A stretch of DNA of 64,000 nucleotides from Xenoacremonium recifei (taxonomy: Eukaryota; Ascomycota; Sordariomycetes; Hypocreales; Nectriaceae): assembly GCA_012184525.1 (NCBI GenBank), contig WOFQ01000008.1, positions 310,001 through 374,000 on the forward strand, written 5' to 3'. This document shows, piece by piece, positions 12,785 through 23,182 of the stretch. The position numbers and the translations under genes are program-made. The notes beneath the pieces are model-generated. The model worked only from the letters and a program-made list of their open reading frames with translations. It had not been told where the DNA came from and ran no database searches. Numbering within the stretch: the first letter of the stretch is position 1; each line of letters begins with the position of its first letter.

Positions 12785-15173
12785 ATGCCCCGCCCCAGCT
12801 TCTCGCACAATCCTCTGCTGAGAGTCTCTCGACCTGTATCAGCCTGCTCACGATGTAAGTAGCCGTCTTTTCTGTCTTTGAGGCTGAGCGCTGAATACTA
12901 ACGATATCTTTCAGGTCGCGCCGCCAAAGTCAAGGTGATTGCTTACAACGCCATTTGCACTTTTCCCCGCTTCTCGCCATACTGACTGACATATGACCAG
13001 TGCGACGGTAAGCTGCCTGCATGCACCGCCTGTGAAAAGGCCGGTCGTGAGAGTGAGTGCTCGTCGGCAAATGACCAATTCGCTCGTGGCAAGGAAAGGA
13101 GGTAAGCCATCTAAGTTCTTGAGGTTGTTGGCTTCAGGCTGATTTTCTGTCCAGCTATGTCGCTGCTCTTGAGTTGCGTATCGAGAAGCTTGAGCGGAGG
13201 CTACAATATGCCAAATCCAGAAAGGCATCGGTGGCCCTGCACGATCCAGATCAATCGGCACTGGTCCCCGTCGACAGGAGGGACTCTCTTGCTCTCATCC
13301 GGGCTGCCATCCACCGCAAGGCAGAACGAAAGCGTGAGAACTCTGATGTCAACTCCCTGGTCTCGGATTTTGGCTTCCTGTGAGCACTCGGCACACCGGC
13401 ATCTCCGCTGGGACTATTAGAAGAAGAGAAAAAAAAAACTAACATGTGGGACAGTTCCGTCAATGCGACAACACGAGATTTTGAGCCAGCTGTTACTAGC
13501 ATGACCTTTGCCAGGCTTGTCATAGCTGCCACCGCCAATGACGACTTGCCCGAGTCAAGCCAGGCCCGGTTGCCATCTCGACAATCCGCCCATGCCATCA
13601 TCCAGTACTACATGAACAACATCTACTCACTATTCCCGAGCTTCTCAGAGACTACCCTCCTTAACGCGTTGGATGATCTCTACCAAGAGGATGACCGCGT
13701 CATCAAGGACTCTGATCGCTGGATGGTCTACATGGTTCTAGCCATCGGCTCAACCGCTCAGAGTAGGCGAAAGGGCGATGAGTACTATACCAATGGCGTT
13801 GAGTTCGCCTCAAGAGCCATGAGCTACGCCGACGGGGCTCTAATACCAGGATACGTGACTCTGATCCAGTCATTACTTCTCTTGACACAGTACTCCATGC
13901 TGGATCCAGCTCACTTCGACAGCTGGCATCTGATAGGCCTGACAGCCCGCGCCGTCGTGGACCTTGGCTTCCATCAAGATCCGCCTGCAACTGCTACAGC
14001 TGACAAGGCTGTTCTGGACATGCGCCGGAAGATCTTTTACTGTGTCTATGCCCTCGATCGGTATGTCTAGGTCGCCCTTTCATCTTCCATTCAAGTCTAA
14101 TATCTTCCAGCGCTATCAGCATGGTTCATGCTCGAACCTTTTCCTTTACCGACGACACCGTCAACGTTGCGTTCCCTCATGCCACCATAACGCCAGGGCG
14201 CAAGGCCTCAGTCGCTGGGCCGATCTCGGGTCCGCAATCCGCAGATCCTGCTCTGCTCCTTTTCCAGCTTCGTCGGGCACAGTCGCATTGGTACCAAGAA
14301 CTTTACCAGTCTGGTCCCGAACCCTTGCAGGACCAGATTGGCTACGTGTGGAAGATGTGTCTCGACATGAGAGAATGGTCCGAATCACTCCCCGAATCCC
14401 TACCCGCTGGCATCCGACAACTTTTCGAGCAAGAATTGCGGTATAGCTACGTTTACTGCATAGCGCCTTCTCCTCGAGCGTCCCAAATCACTGATTACAA
14501 TCGCATTTTGATCTTTGAGCATTCGATGTCGTACCTTGATACAATGCATGGAATTGCACATGGAGCCCTGAATCCTGGGTTCTACTCCTATCACGACGTG
14601 TTGAGGGTATTCTTCATGGCCAATCAGTTCCTGGCAGTTTTGCGTGATGCCGAGAACATGCTTCTCGCCGGGCAGCCCGTACCAATTCCTCTTCCACGAC
14701 CGGGCGCTGCTCCCGCACCTCCCTTGCCTCGACGCCTCACATCCGGAGGTACTCCTGGAGAAGACAACATCGACCGCAGTCTCAAATGCCTCGAGGGAGT
14801 TTCACAAACTCTAGGAAAATATGGCGAACGGTGGGAGGACTCAGAAATGTGGAATGAACATTTCAAGGGGATATCGGCCGAGATGATCGAGAGGCTACGG
14901 AGAAAGCAACAAATGCGAGACAGCGCGAGAGGGCAACAGCAGATGGGATACCAAGGCTCTAACATGCCATCTCCCCAACAACAACAGTCACAACAGCAGC
15001 AATTGCAACCGCAGCCGTCTCATCAACAGCTGCATCAGCAACACCAGCTTCACCACCCTCAGCAGCAGCAGCAACCTACTATGATGCATAATCAGCAGCC
15101 AAAGGAGGTCCAATGGGTTGGCGTCAACGTCTCTCAGATGATGCAAGGAGGAGGAGGAGGCCCGCCGCAGTGA
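12785..15173 (+). CDS. Zn2Cys6 transcription factor with Gln-rich C-terminus
   Basis: Six exons: 12785-12854, 12915-12934, 13001-13101, 13155-13379, 13455-14060, 14111-15173; 694 residues. The zinc cluster begins at residue 20, ACSRCRAAKVKCDGKLPAC, with Cys at 21, 24, 31, 38, 41 and 50. It is split over three exons, and residues 24-30 are encoded around a 20-nt micro-exon. A coiled coil follows (SYVAALELRIEKLERRL). The Fungal_trans homology region runs from about 150 to 450, with DMRRKIFYCVYALDRAISM as a landmark. The tail (about 620-680) is a poly-Gln/His stretch, then VGVNVSQMMQGGGGG, probably an activation region. It would act in the nucleus as a DNA-binding activator or repressor; the target genes are unknown. 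The nearest downstream genes encode a CVNH protein and a sugar transporter. Confidence 0.87.
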
Positions 15174-15786
15174 GTGTGTCGTCACACGGAGGACTATACC
15201 GGCATCCTTGTTCATCATCGTCCTAGATGAAAGCTTGATAGATACGTAGGTATGCAAGGCTCTCATCATTGGACACAGATAGTCGCCCTGCATTCTCACT
15301 CTACGATCCTATCGTGTCGTTACGGATTCCGAGATCTTCATCTGCCACAAGCCAGCTGGGGTCTCCGAACTTACAGGTCCTTATCAACGCCATATTGCTC
15401 GAGTTGCACCTGCCCTCTGCTTGACGGCATCTGTGAAACAGAGTTCGATATCTTCCCGGCACGGCACAGGCACCTCAGTTGAGGCAGGCACTTGTAGATA
15501 AGGCGACGTGCAGCGTTGTCTCAGCGCCAAAGCTTCGACACGTGGGGTTATCAAGACTATCAATGGATCATATCCCGCACGCCATGCTCGCCAAATATCC
15601 GAATTTCGTTGGAGAAGGTGACTCTGATAGCACGCCCAGGGGCGGAATGCAAACAGTGGCGTCAGCATGTTTTGGGATACCTTTGTTCAACCTCTCTCTT
15701 GAAGGGAGCCTCAACACAACGGCAATTTGCCCGCTCTCTACCTCATTTGTCTCCGGAGCCAGAGCTTCAAAAGCCTCCCGGGCAAG
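15174..15786. other. Intergenic region upstream of the CVNH gene
   Basis: This is the 3' flank of the regulator gene and the promoter of the gene starting at 15787. Short open frames occur on both strands, but none shows a domain. Confidence 0.45.
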
Positions 15787-16462
15787 ATGTGCTGTTCCTA
15801 CATTTTCAAACATATTCGTCTTCTTGGCACTCTGTCGTTAACCTGTGCCTTTGTCATCCTGCTGGTGATTGCGACTTGCAAGACGTGGCAGCAACCCTGT
15901 TGCTTCGAGAAGAAGTGCGGCAACATCACGCTGCTCCATGGCCAAGATCTTCAAGCTCAATGCGAGAGCGATAATGGCACACAATGGAATGTCATAGACC
16001 TAAATTCCTTCATCGGCCTTGACGGAGAAGGAGATCTCAATTACATTGACGGGTAAGACACCAGATATCAGCACCTATGATGAGGCACCGCGAGGTCCTA
16101 ATTCAAAGGATAGTGGCGGATTTCATGATATCTGTCGTCATTGTCAACTCGACGTCAACCAGGACGAAGATGTCTGGCTAAGTTGTATCTGTGTCGGAGA
16201 TGATAATGAACCGCAGGATAAGAAAGTCGACCTCAGTAAGTCATAATAAATAGCTTGAACAGACTATGGGTACTTACTTTTTTTTCAAGGCAAAAGAATC
16301 TCGAACCAAGATGGATTAATGGCATACGGTGATCATGTCGGAGTGATCTGCGACCCCGCGGGAGAGACTTTTGTGCCTGGATCTGTTCAGACCGGCAACA
16401 AGACGAGTCAGCGGCGACATCTGACAAGAGACGGATTACAAGGTGTCTATTGGAGGAGTTAA
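15787..16462 (+). CDS. Cyanovirin-N homology (CVNH) protein with N-terminal membrane anchor or signal peptide
   Basis: Three small exons, 15787-16052, 16114-16235 and 16290-16462, give 186 residues. Splice pairs are GTAAGA/ATAG and GTAAGT/CAAG, and both joins keep frame. The N-terminus is KHIRLLGTLSLTCAFVILLV, a hydrophobic stretch at about residues 12-30 behind basic residues, so either a signal peptide or a type II anchor. The CVNH fold follows in its usual double pattern: first half QAQCESDNGTQWNVIDLNSF and IGLDGEGDLNY, second half ICRHCQLDV, LSCICV, and VDLSKRISNQDGLMAYGD. CVNH domains bind high-mannose glycans in characterised members; binding here is inferred. Residues after about 155 form a short basic tail (QRRHLTRDGLQGVYWRS). 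An earlier in-frame ATG at 15727 is less likely, because it would bury the hydrophobic segment. Confidence 0.8.
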
Positions 16463-18061
16463 GAGCGAGCATTTTTCCAACAGTTAGATTCGTGTGGTTG
16501 CTAGTCCTAGGGATGTGTCATTAAGCATGGCAAAAGATGGGTTAGATTCAAGCGGAACGATCAGAAGAATTCCTACATGTTGCCCTCCGAAGTCTCCAAA
16601 CATAGCTCTGCCGCGACATCTCGAGCTCCGATGGGTGGAAAATCTCATCCGTCGTCGCTAGCTGCCAAGCGAGAGAGCTACTGCGGGGTTGGTCATAGGC
16701 TAATACGACTTCTTGGCCAGCAATCCGACTTCCACCTCGGCACGAGATCACAAGCGGCATTGGAGAGCGGGATGTGGGTAGGTGACGGATCATCTAGAGA
16801 GCTCTCACAGGTTTGGGTGGGAGCGCATAGTCAGGGGACAAGCCGGATCCTCTGCAACCCCATGCTGCGCCGCAGGCTTTTCTGGTCTATTTAACCTTAA
16901 GACCCCAGACTGGGGTGGCTTTAAGCGCCCTTCGGGCGATCCTGAAGATACTTTGGAAGTCGCACATGGCCAGCATGATGAATTGTCCAAAATCAAGCTA
17001 TCTTGGGCAAATCTCTACTTGAGTGATGACGTACGCAAGAGAGCCACTTAAAAGTGAAGCTGGGGATACTCCTAATTTGGAATGGCAGTGGTCTGGCAAG
17101 GTGTGGAATGTGGAAGGGCAAGTGTCGTTGCAGCTCTTCCTTCCCTCCTTCTCAATCTCGAGGACTCAGATCCTTCTCCCAACGACCCATCACACAGAGG
17201 CTAAATCTCTCCTCCTCCACTGCGCCTTGTTGGTCAGATTCTTCCCGTTTTATACAGCCAGAGACCATGGCACGTCTCTCCATCAGTGCGTCTCTCACAT
17301 CTACGAAGAACGGCCGGTCTTGGCATCCCCGTCTCTGACCCCGCCTCCCGCCCTTCCCCAGCTTGCCGAGTCACTCCGCTATGTAAGAACAGTCGCGGAA
17401 CTCGACAATTCTAGTTGCCGCCACGATGCCCAGAGTCTACGACTAAAGAGACTTGGAGTCTCGCAAGGCCGACCGGCGTGGGAAGATCGAAACATCAAGT
17501 TCCCACGAGATTGCGCCACTCTATCAACCCATTGGCGGAATAATCCACGGCCTTTGTTTCTCCATCGACGGCCCCGGACATGGACCCCCTGGGGAAGATA
17601 CTCTAGCCTGAGTGGGCGGCTTCCCTCATCAGCTGGGGTTCTGGGGTAAGGAGATTGGGTGGAATAAGATCTAGCCTTCTCCTACCCTGGTTAGAAACCT
17701 TGCCATTGGCGTTCAAGAGATGGCCGACTACTGGTTGATGCACGCCGTCTGGTCTCGGAACATATCAAGTTGGGAGCTTGATCACGACGCCAAGTCCACC
17801 TCAGGTCTCTGCATGGTCTTATCCCGGAATCATCCCTCCATGCGCCTGTGGAGTTCAGCTCCCAGTTGACCCACGAATTGTGCAATGGGTTTACACCTGG
17901 GGTCTTTCAACCGGTCTCTCAGGTCTGAAAGATAAATGCTGGCCCCCTCCTCTACTTTTTGGTGACTTTTTGCCTTATCCCAGGTTCACTGGTCTCCCAA
18001 GTCTCCTCGATAGAGCAACTCGACTTATTCTAAGAGAACATATTCGGCCAACATCGCAAAG
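16463..18061. promoter_or_regulatory. 1.6-kb upstream region of the sugar transporter
   Basis: This holds the CVNH 3' flank, then the probable promoter of the transporter. A CT-rich tract lies at about 17115-17230. Five copies of CTGGGG (a match to the CreA consensus SYGGRG) occur at 16910, 17589, 17633, 17641 and 17897, the first one in a palindrome. A 208-codon open frame at 17023-17649 has no domain and is CT-rich; I treat it as chance. Confidence 0.45.
16902..16916. promoter_or_regulatory. Palindromic pair of candidate CreA sites
   Basis: ACCCCAG-A-CTGGGGT is a perfect inverted repeat with 7-bp arms and a one-base centre. Each arm contains a CreA/CRE1 consensus hexamer. It lies about 1.15 kb before the transporter start and 0.4 kb after the CVNH stop. 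Binding is inferred from consensus only. Confidence 0.35.
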
Positions 18062-19993
18062 ATGGTCAGCCGAACCCGTGTCTACAACTGGTATGTTTTT
18101 GCTCCTTCTATGGCTTCGACGCCTTATCACTTTCTCACATGTAATCAGGTTCATTGCCATGGTGGCGGCGTCTTGTATGACACTCTATGGTTTTGATGCC
18201 AGTGTCTTCAATGTATGTAGGAGTCTACCATCCTACTCCCACTTCCTCCTAAAAGGCTAACCTCTACCCATCAAGGCGCTTCAAGCTTCCGATAACTGGC
18301 TAGCCTGGTTCAATCTCGACCTTGTATGTTGATCTCTCTCCTCGGCTGCTCGGTTTCACACTCTCTAACACAACCACAAACAAATAGGACAAGGATAGTT
18401 ATACAATTGGTCTCATCAACACCTGCTACACTATTGGAGCCATTGTCGCCGGTTTCTTCATTGGCGGCCCCCTCGTACGTTGATCTCAGACATGATCTAC
18501 TAGATTTGTACTCACTTATCACCCATTTAGTCTGACTTCTTTGGGCGACGATGGGGAATGGGTATTGGATGCTTCGTCACCATCATTGCTGCATTCATTC
18601 AGGCCTTCGCTCCCAAAGGCAAACTTGCTTGCTTCATTGTTGGTCGTGCACTGATTGGAGTTGGTCAAGGAACTGCATTGAGTAAGCTTTTCCTCTATGC
18701 TACATATTTCGATTGTCGCTCACATATCTTTCAGCCGCCGGCCCCGTCTATATCGGCGAGATTACTCCTCCACATATCCGAGGACAGGTTATGACCTTCT
18801 GGCAACTCTTCTACTCCGTTGGTGCCTTCATTGCGTACTGGATCAACTATGCCTGCGGTTTGCATCGCGAGGCTCTTGGCGAGTGGGATTGGCGCATGGT
18901 CGTTGTCTTCCAGATTTTGGTTCCCATCCTGATTATCATCATGCTTCCTTTCCAGCCTGAGTCTCCACGATGGTACATCAGGAAGAACAACAATATTGAG
19001 GCAGCCCGTACCACCCTTCGCCGCATTCGTGATACTGAGGAAGAAGTCGAAGAGGAGTTACTAGCCATCCGAGAAGCTATCGAGTACGAAAAGGAGGCTA
19101 TCAGTCCTGGCTATGCTGCTCTGTTCAAGGACAAGTCTGTCCGAAAACGTCTCTACCTTGCCTTCGTTCTCAACGTCGGTCAGCAACTCACTGGTCAGGG
19201 CACACTCAACTCCTACTCCACGGCCATCTACAAGAAAGTTTGGACCAGTACAGAAACTATGTGAGTACCATTGGTGTAGTTTTGGGCAGGTTTCGTACTA
19301 ATTCGATCTTCAGTAACCTCATTAATGCTCTTTGGGCTACTATGGGCATCATCTTCACTCTGAACGCCGTGTGGACTGCGGACCGTTTTGGACGCCGCTG
19401 GCTCTTCATCGTCGGTGCTATCGGCATGGCCATCTGTATGCTTATTGTGCCCATCATCGGCTTGAAGACTCCCACCAATGCGGATGGTGCCAAGTCTCAA
19501 GGAGCTGCTATCGGCATTGTGTTCATGCTTTTCATGTTCATGTAAGTTCTTGCCTTGATTCACCTATATAATTCTCTCTTGCTGACCTCGTCTCAGATTC
19601 TTCTACAAACCTTCTTGGGGTGCTGCTGTTTGGATGTGGACGAGCGAGATCTTCTCTGCCAATGTCCGCTCTCAAGCTGTCGGCATGGCTTCCCAAAGCC
19701 AAAATGTTGCCAACACCATCTTCCAGCAATTCTTCCCCACCTTCCTTGCCAACGAGGGCCTCAAGTGTCTGTTCTTTTTCATGGCTGTCAACATTTGCCT
19801 AGCATTCTTCGTTTACTTTTTCATCCCTGAGACCAAGGGCATTGCTCTCGAGCAAATGGATGCAGTGTTTGGCGGAGCCGATCATACTGAGAAGGGCGCT
19901 CAGATCCTTGGTGTCAATGCTTCAATGGATCCTACAGAGATTAAAGATGGCGCTCAAATTCACCAGTCAGAGCGACGGAGCGAGGTTGTTTAA
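18062..19993 (+). CDS. MFS sugar transporter (sugar porter family)
   Basis: Eight exons: 18062-18090, 18149-18212, 18276-18323, 18388-18474, 18531-18681, 18735-19260, 19314-19541, 19597-19993; 509 residues. It is a twelve-helix plasma-membrane carrier for a mono- or oligosaccharide, probably proton-coupled. Family motifs in order: YGFDASVFN near helix 1, SDFFGRRWGMG in loop 2-3, GQGTALTAGPVYIGEITPP, the PESPRWYI motif before the large central loop, GQQLTGQGTLNSYSTAIY in helix 7, DRFGRRW in loop 8-9 and PETKGIALEQMD after helix 12. The start is taken at 18062 because its 29-nt exon gives MVSRTRVYNW and joins smoothly to FIAMVAAS. The substrate (hexose, pentose or cellodextrin) cannot be fixed from sequence. 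It is convergent with the cellobiohydrolase gene, which fits uptake of cellulose breakdown products, although this is inference. Confidence 0.92.
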
Positions 19994-20549
19994 CTACGGA
20001 CACTCGGAGTTTTCACGACATGTTGTTCGAGATTTCTCGCCATGACTAGGATTTGATGAATGATGGGCTGCTATTTAGTTTCTTCGACTTTGACTTCTCA
20101 TGAATAATAAGGACTCGACTCGTATATTAAACCTCGCTTTTTGAAAGTGCAAAGAGGATCAGGTAATCCACGTATAACATATTACTTCGAATACTAGACA
20201 AGCAGGTATAGTCTTCAAAGTCGACAATCTTAATTAGGTAGCCATGAAAACTGCCTTTGAAAACTGCCTCAGGCTGCTACTAGATACCCTCACATGTCAT
20301 TGGTCAAATTCTGGAAATATCTACAAGGCAGCGGAAGAAATATCACCAATCTCTCTTTAAATGCACAGTCAAGTTGATGACAACAAAGCTTAGTATTGAA
20401 AGTAAGAAGTATGAAGTATAGACAGCCAAGTAAGAAGTGATATACAGAAGAACAAAATCGACCCACAGCACGCTTTACCCCTTGTCAGTGCACACCAGGC
20501 CTTCGACACAACCAAACCCCCTTTTACAGGGGCCACCATTGAGAGACTC
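19994..20549. other. Convergent 3' flank between transporter and cellobiohydrolase
   Basis: AT-rich, with many stop codons in all frames, and expected to hold both 3' untranslated regions. No gene is seen. Confidence 0.5.
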
Positions 20550-22459
20550 TTACACACACTGGTAGTAGTAAGGGTTCATGGTGGTGCAAGTGTAGCCGGA
20601 CGCGCACTTTGTCGGGCCAGTCCAGTTGATACCTCCACATTGACCCCAGTGAGCTGCGGTGCCGCTGCTGGAGGAGCCGGCGCTGGTGGCGGCGGCGGCA
20701 GCAGGGGTGGTGGTGGTAGAAGTAGTCTTTGCGACAGCAACAGGAGTGGTGCTACTCTTGACAACTACGGGAGCGGCGCTGCTCTTCACCGCGACGGGAG
20801 TAGTGCTGCTCTTCACGACAACAGGGGCGGCAGTGCTGCTCTTGGCAGCAACGGGGGCAACGCTGGTAGTGCTCTTAGCCACAGCGACAGCCTTGGTGCT
20901 GCTAGTAGCGGCGGCAACGGCGGGAGCGCTGCTGCTCTCATCGCCGGTGGTCTCCTCGCCAGTCGTGGTCGTGCTGCTGCCAGTGGTGCTGTCGGCGGAG
21001 AAGGTGCTGTTGATAGGGCCGAACTTGATGTTGGAGTAGATGACCGACGCGCTGGGGTCGTTGGCCTCGATGGTGGCAGGGACACCGGAATCAGTAGAGC
21101 AGGTTCCTCGGGCGGTTCCGGGGCCGGTCTCGTTCACTGGGTAGGTCGAGTCAAGCCAGAGCATGTCGGCATAGTGCTGGTATGGAGTCAGTCAGGGGTT
21201 CAGGGGTAATTGGAGACACTGCGGATATACTCACGTCATCCCACAAGCTCAGGACCAAGACCATGGGGGAGGCAACGGCAGCACTCATCTGGGAGAACCC
21301 GCCATTGGCAGTGAAGCTGTCGCGATCGCCAAAGGCAGTCTTCTGGGCAGTGCAGAAGTCGCTCGTGATGTCGTTGCCAGAAACGCCAGTAATGGTGGAC
21401 TCGGAGTTGGGGATAACCTTGCCGTTCTGGACATAGAATCGCTTGATTGCAGACAAGTCTCCATCGGAGCCCTTGATGAACTGGGTGACAACAGTCATCT
21501 TGGAGCTCGTATCGAGCGTGAAGTCGGAGCCAGGACCGTAGAAAGTCTCGTTGCCCATACGGTAGGAGTTGAAGTCACATCCATCGGGGTCACAGTCACC
21601 GGCATAGCGGGTAGTCGAGTAAGTACCACCGCAGTCGTCTCCCGAGCAAGAGTGTTGGGCGTTATTCTGGCAAGGGTGAGGGGTGAAAGCCGTCGAAATA
21701 TCGTTGGCCTCCCAAATGTCCATCTCTGCACAGCAGCTGCCCATGCTGCCCACACCGGAATTGGCGTCATTACTGGAGGGCACCCAGTCTTCACAGTTAC
21801 CCTAATATTCGTTAGTATCTCCTTTCTAGTTTTCATGTGGGACATCGTCATACAACTCCGTCAATGAACTTGATATCACGGGGGCACTGGCTGTCGCAGT
21901 AACCCGTTCCATACTTGGCACCAGCCTTGTTGCCATCGTACTTGGCAAGACCACCATCCTCATCCATAGAAACAAAGTAAAGAGCGCCGTTAAGGCCACA
22001 GCCCAGGTTCGAGACGTCAACGTCGAAGGTGAACTCGTTGCCAAGGAGGGTGAACATTTGGTACGTGTCCTCGTCCTCCATGAGGTAGAGACGACTGCCC
22101 ACATTGGTGGTTGAAGACTGGGTGACGAACTGCAGGCTGATCGAGTCGCCGCTGGTGGTCACGCCGTAAGTGCTCTCGTAGTCTGCGCCATCGACGCAGC
22201 ACTCCTCAGCACAAGTCTCTCCATCCGTGCAGATGCTGGTGTCCCATTCGTTGCCAGTGTAGCAGTTGGTGCTGCCATTGACGGTATGCGTCCATCTCCA
22301 GTTGGCGTCAACGACAACAGAGCCCGAAACTGTCGTGCAGCTGCTCGCAGTACACTTAGACCAGCTAAGAGAAGGGTGCGTCTCGGTAGTGAGCGTGCAG
22401 ACCTGCTGGGCGCGGACAGCGGCGATCAACGCCGAGGCGGTGGCAATGGTTCGGTACAT
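20550..22459 (-). CDS. cbh1: GH7 cellobiohydrolase (Cel7A/CBHI type) with C-terminal CBM1
   Basis: Three exons on the minus strand: 21854-22459, 21235-21801, 20550-21176; 599 residues. It is a secreted, retaining exo-cellulase that releases cellobiose from reducing ends of cellulose. The signal peptide is MYRTIATASALIAAVRA, and the mature enzyme starts QQVCTL, giving the usual pyroglutamate. The catalytic domain spans about residues 18-451, with the active-site signature EMDIWEAND: nucleophile E228, D230 and acid/base E233. DDHYADMLWLDSTYP and SNIKFGPI near the end are CBHI features. A CBM1 of 33 residues closes the protein (HWGQCGGINWTGPTKC, then MNPYYYQCV) with aromatic W and Y residues for cellulose binding. 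The linker of about 115 residues, rich in Ala, Val, Lys, Ser and Thr with repeated KSST-PV units, is about four times longer than in Trichoderma Cel7A. The symbol follows the family name. Confidence 0.96.
20674..20980 (-). repeat. Imperfect repeats in the GH7 linker coding region
   Basis: The linker encodes recurring units such as AKSSTAAPVVV, KSSTTPVAV, KSSAAPVVV and KSSTTPVAV, about nine to eleven residues each. The DNA shows the same period of about 27-30 nt. The boundaries are approximate. Confidence 0.65.
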
Positions 22460-22567
22460 GATGAAGAGAAGAGAATAGAAAAGAAACTTAAGGAGAGTCT
22501 TTTGAGAAAGGAATGGATGGTTTGGTGGTGGAGAGCACTGAGACAAGAGTAGGGAGGTCACGGCTCA

Positions 22568-22573
22568 CTTATA
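22568..22573 (-). promoter_or_regulatory. TATA box of the cellobiohydrolase gene
   Basis: The minus strand reads ATATAAG about 110 bases before the GH7 start codon, a usual distance in highly expressed cellulase genes. The purine-rich plus strand between it and the ATG means a CT-rich leader on the coding strand. Confidence 0.55.
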
Positions 22574-23148
22574 TTCGCCCAGGCCCTCCTTGTCTACCAT
22601 GTCGCTTCGGTTCATCGGAATAGCGCCTGAGGCTGGTCCACGAAGAACACCCTCCAATAATCGAAGATTTGCTGCCAGACTTTGCCGAAGAGCAAGTTCA
22701 GACGAGCCAGGGGTTCCTCTGTGATGGAGCAACATCACGGCTTCCGGGCCGCATCCTCCATCCAAAGGTGCACGGCGACGATGATCCCTTCCAGCCATAT
22801 TAAAGCGGAGATGCTGAGGATAAACTTGAGAGTGGTATGGCGATCGGGTAGACGGTCGTGATCATGGCGAGATGCCCGAACCAGTCAGGGTCCAGCCAAG
22901 GCGCCGGGACTGTTCCAGATTCATCCGGCCGTCTTCGTTTCTCATCCGTATACAACTCCATGTGCGAGTTCTGAGACAGCCATCAGTGGAGCGTCAGCAA
23001 ACATGTGAGTGGTTGTTGACGATCAAAATCGTCTGTTGTTTGCCGTGAGGTCCGTAGCCGCCGAGGGTCCTCGCTCTCGCATTCCGCTCATTGGAGGCTT
23101 TATTGGGCCGGGACACGGAACGGAGGTCGTCCGCCGAATATATTGAGT

Positions 23149-23182
23149 CCGGGGCCGGCCAGATCATCCGAGACGCCCCCAC
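23149..23182. promoter_or_regulatory. Pair of candidate CreA sites upstream of GH7
   Basis: CCGGGG at 23149-23154 and CCCCAC at 23177-23182 both match SYGGRG on one strand or the other, 28 bases apart and about 0.7 kb from the start codon. Paired sites are preferred by CreA, but the consensus is short and chance matches are expected. Confidence 0.3.

Noticed and set aside
17023..17649. 208-residue plus-strand frame upstream of the sugar transporter
   Set aside because: Overlaps the CT-rich promoter tract and has no recognisable domain; composition explains the open frame.
20640..21209. Gly/Ala-rich and Val/Ala-rich frames opposite the GH7 linker
   Set aside because: Antisense shadow of the repetitive linker codons.
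22460..22561. Upstream extension of the GH7 frame to an ATG at 22561
   Set aside because: It would place 34 residues before a perfect signal peptide; the start at 22459 fits secretion and the TATA distance.
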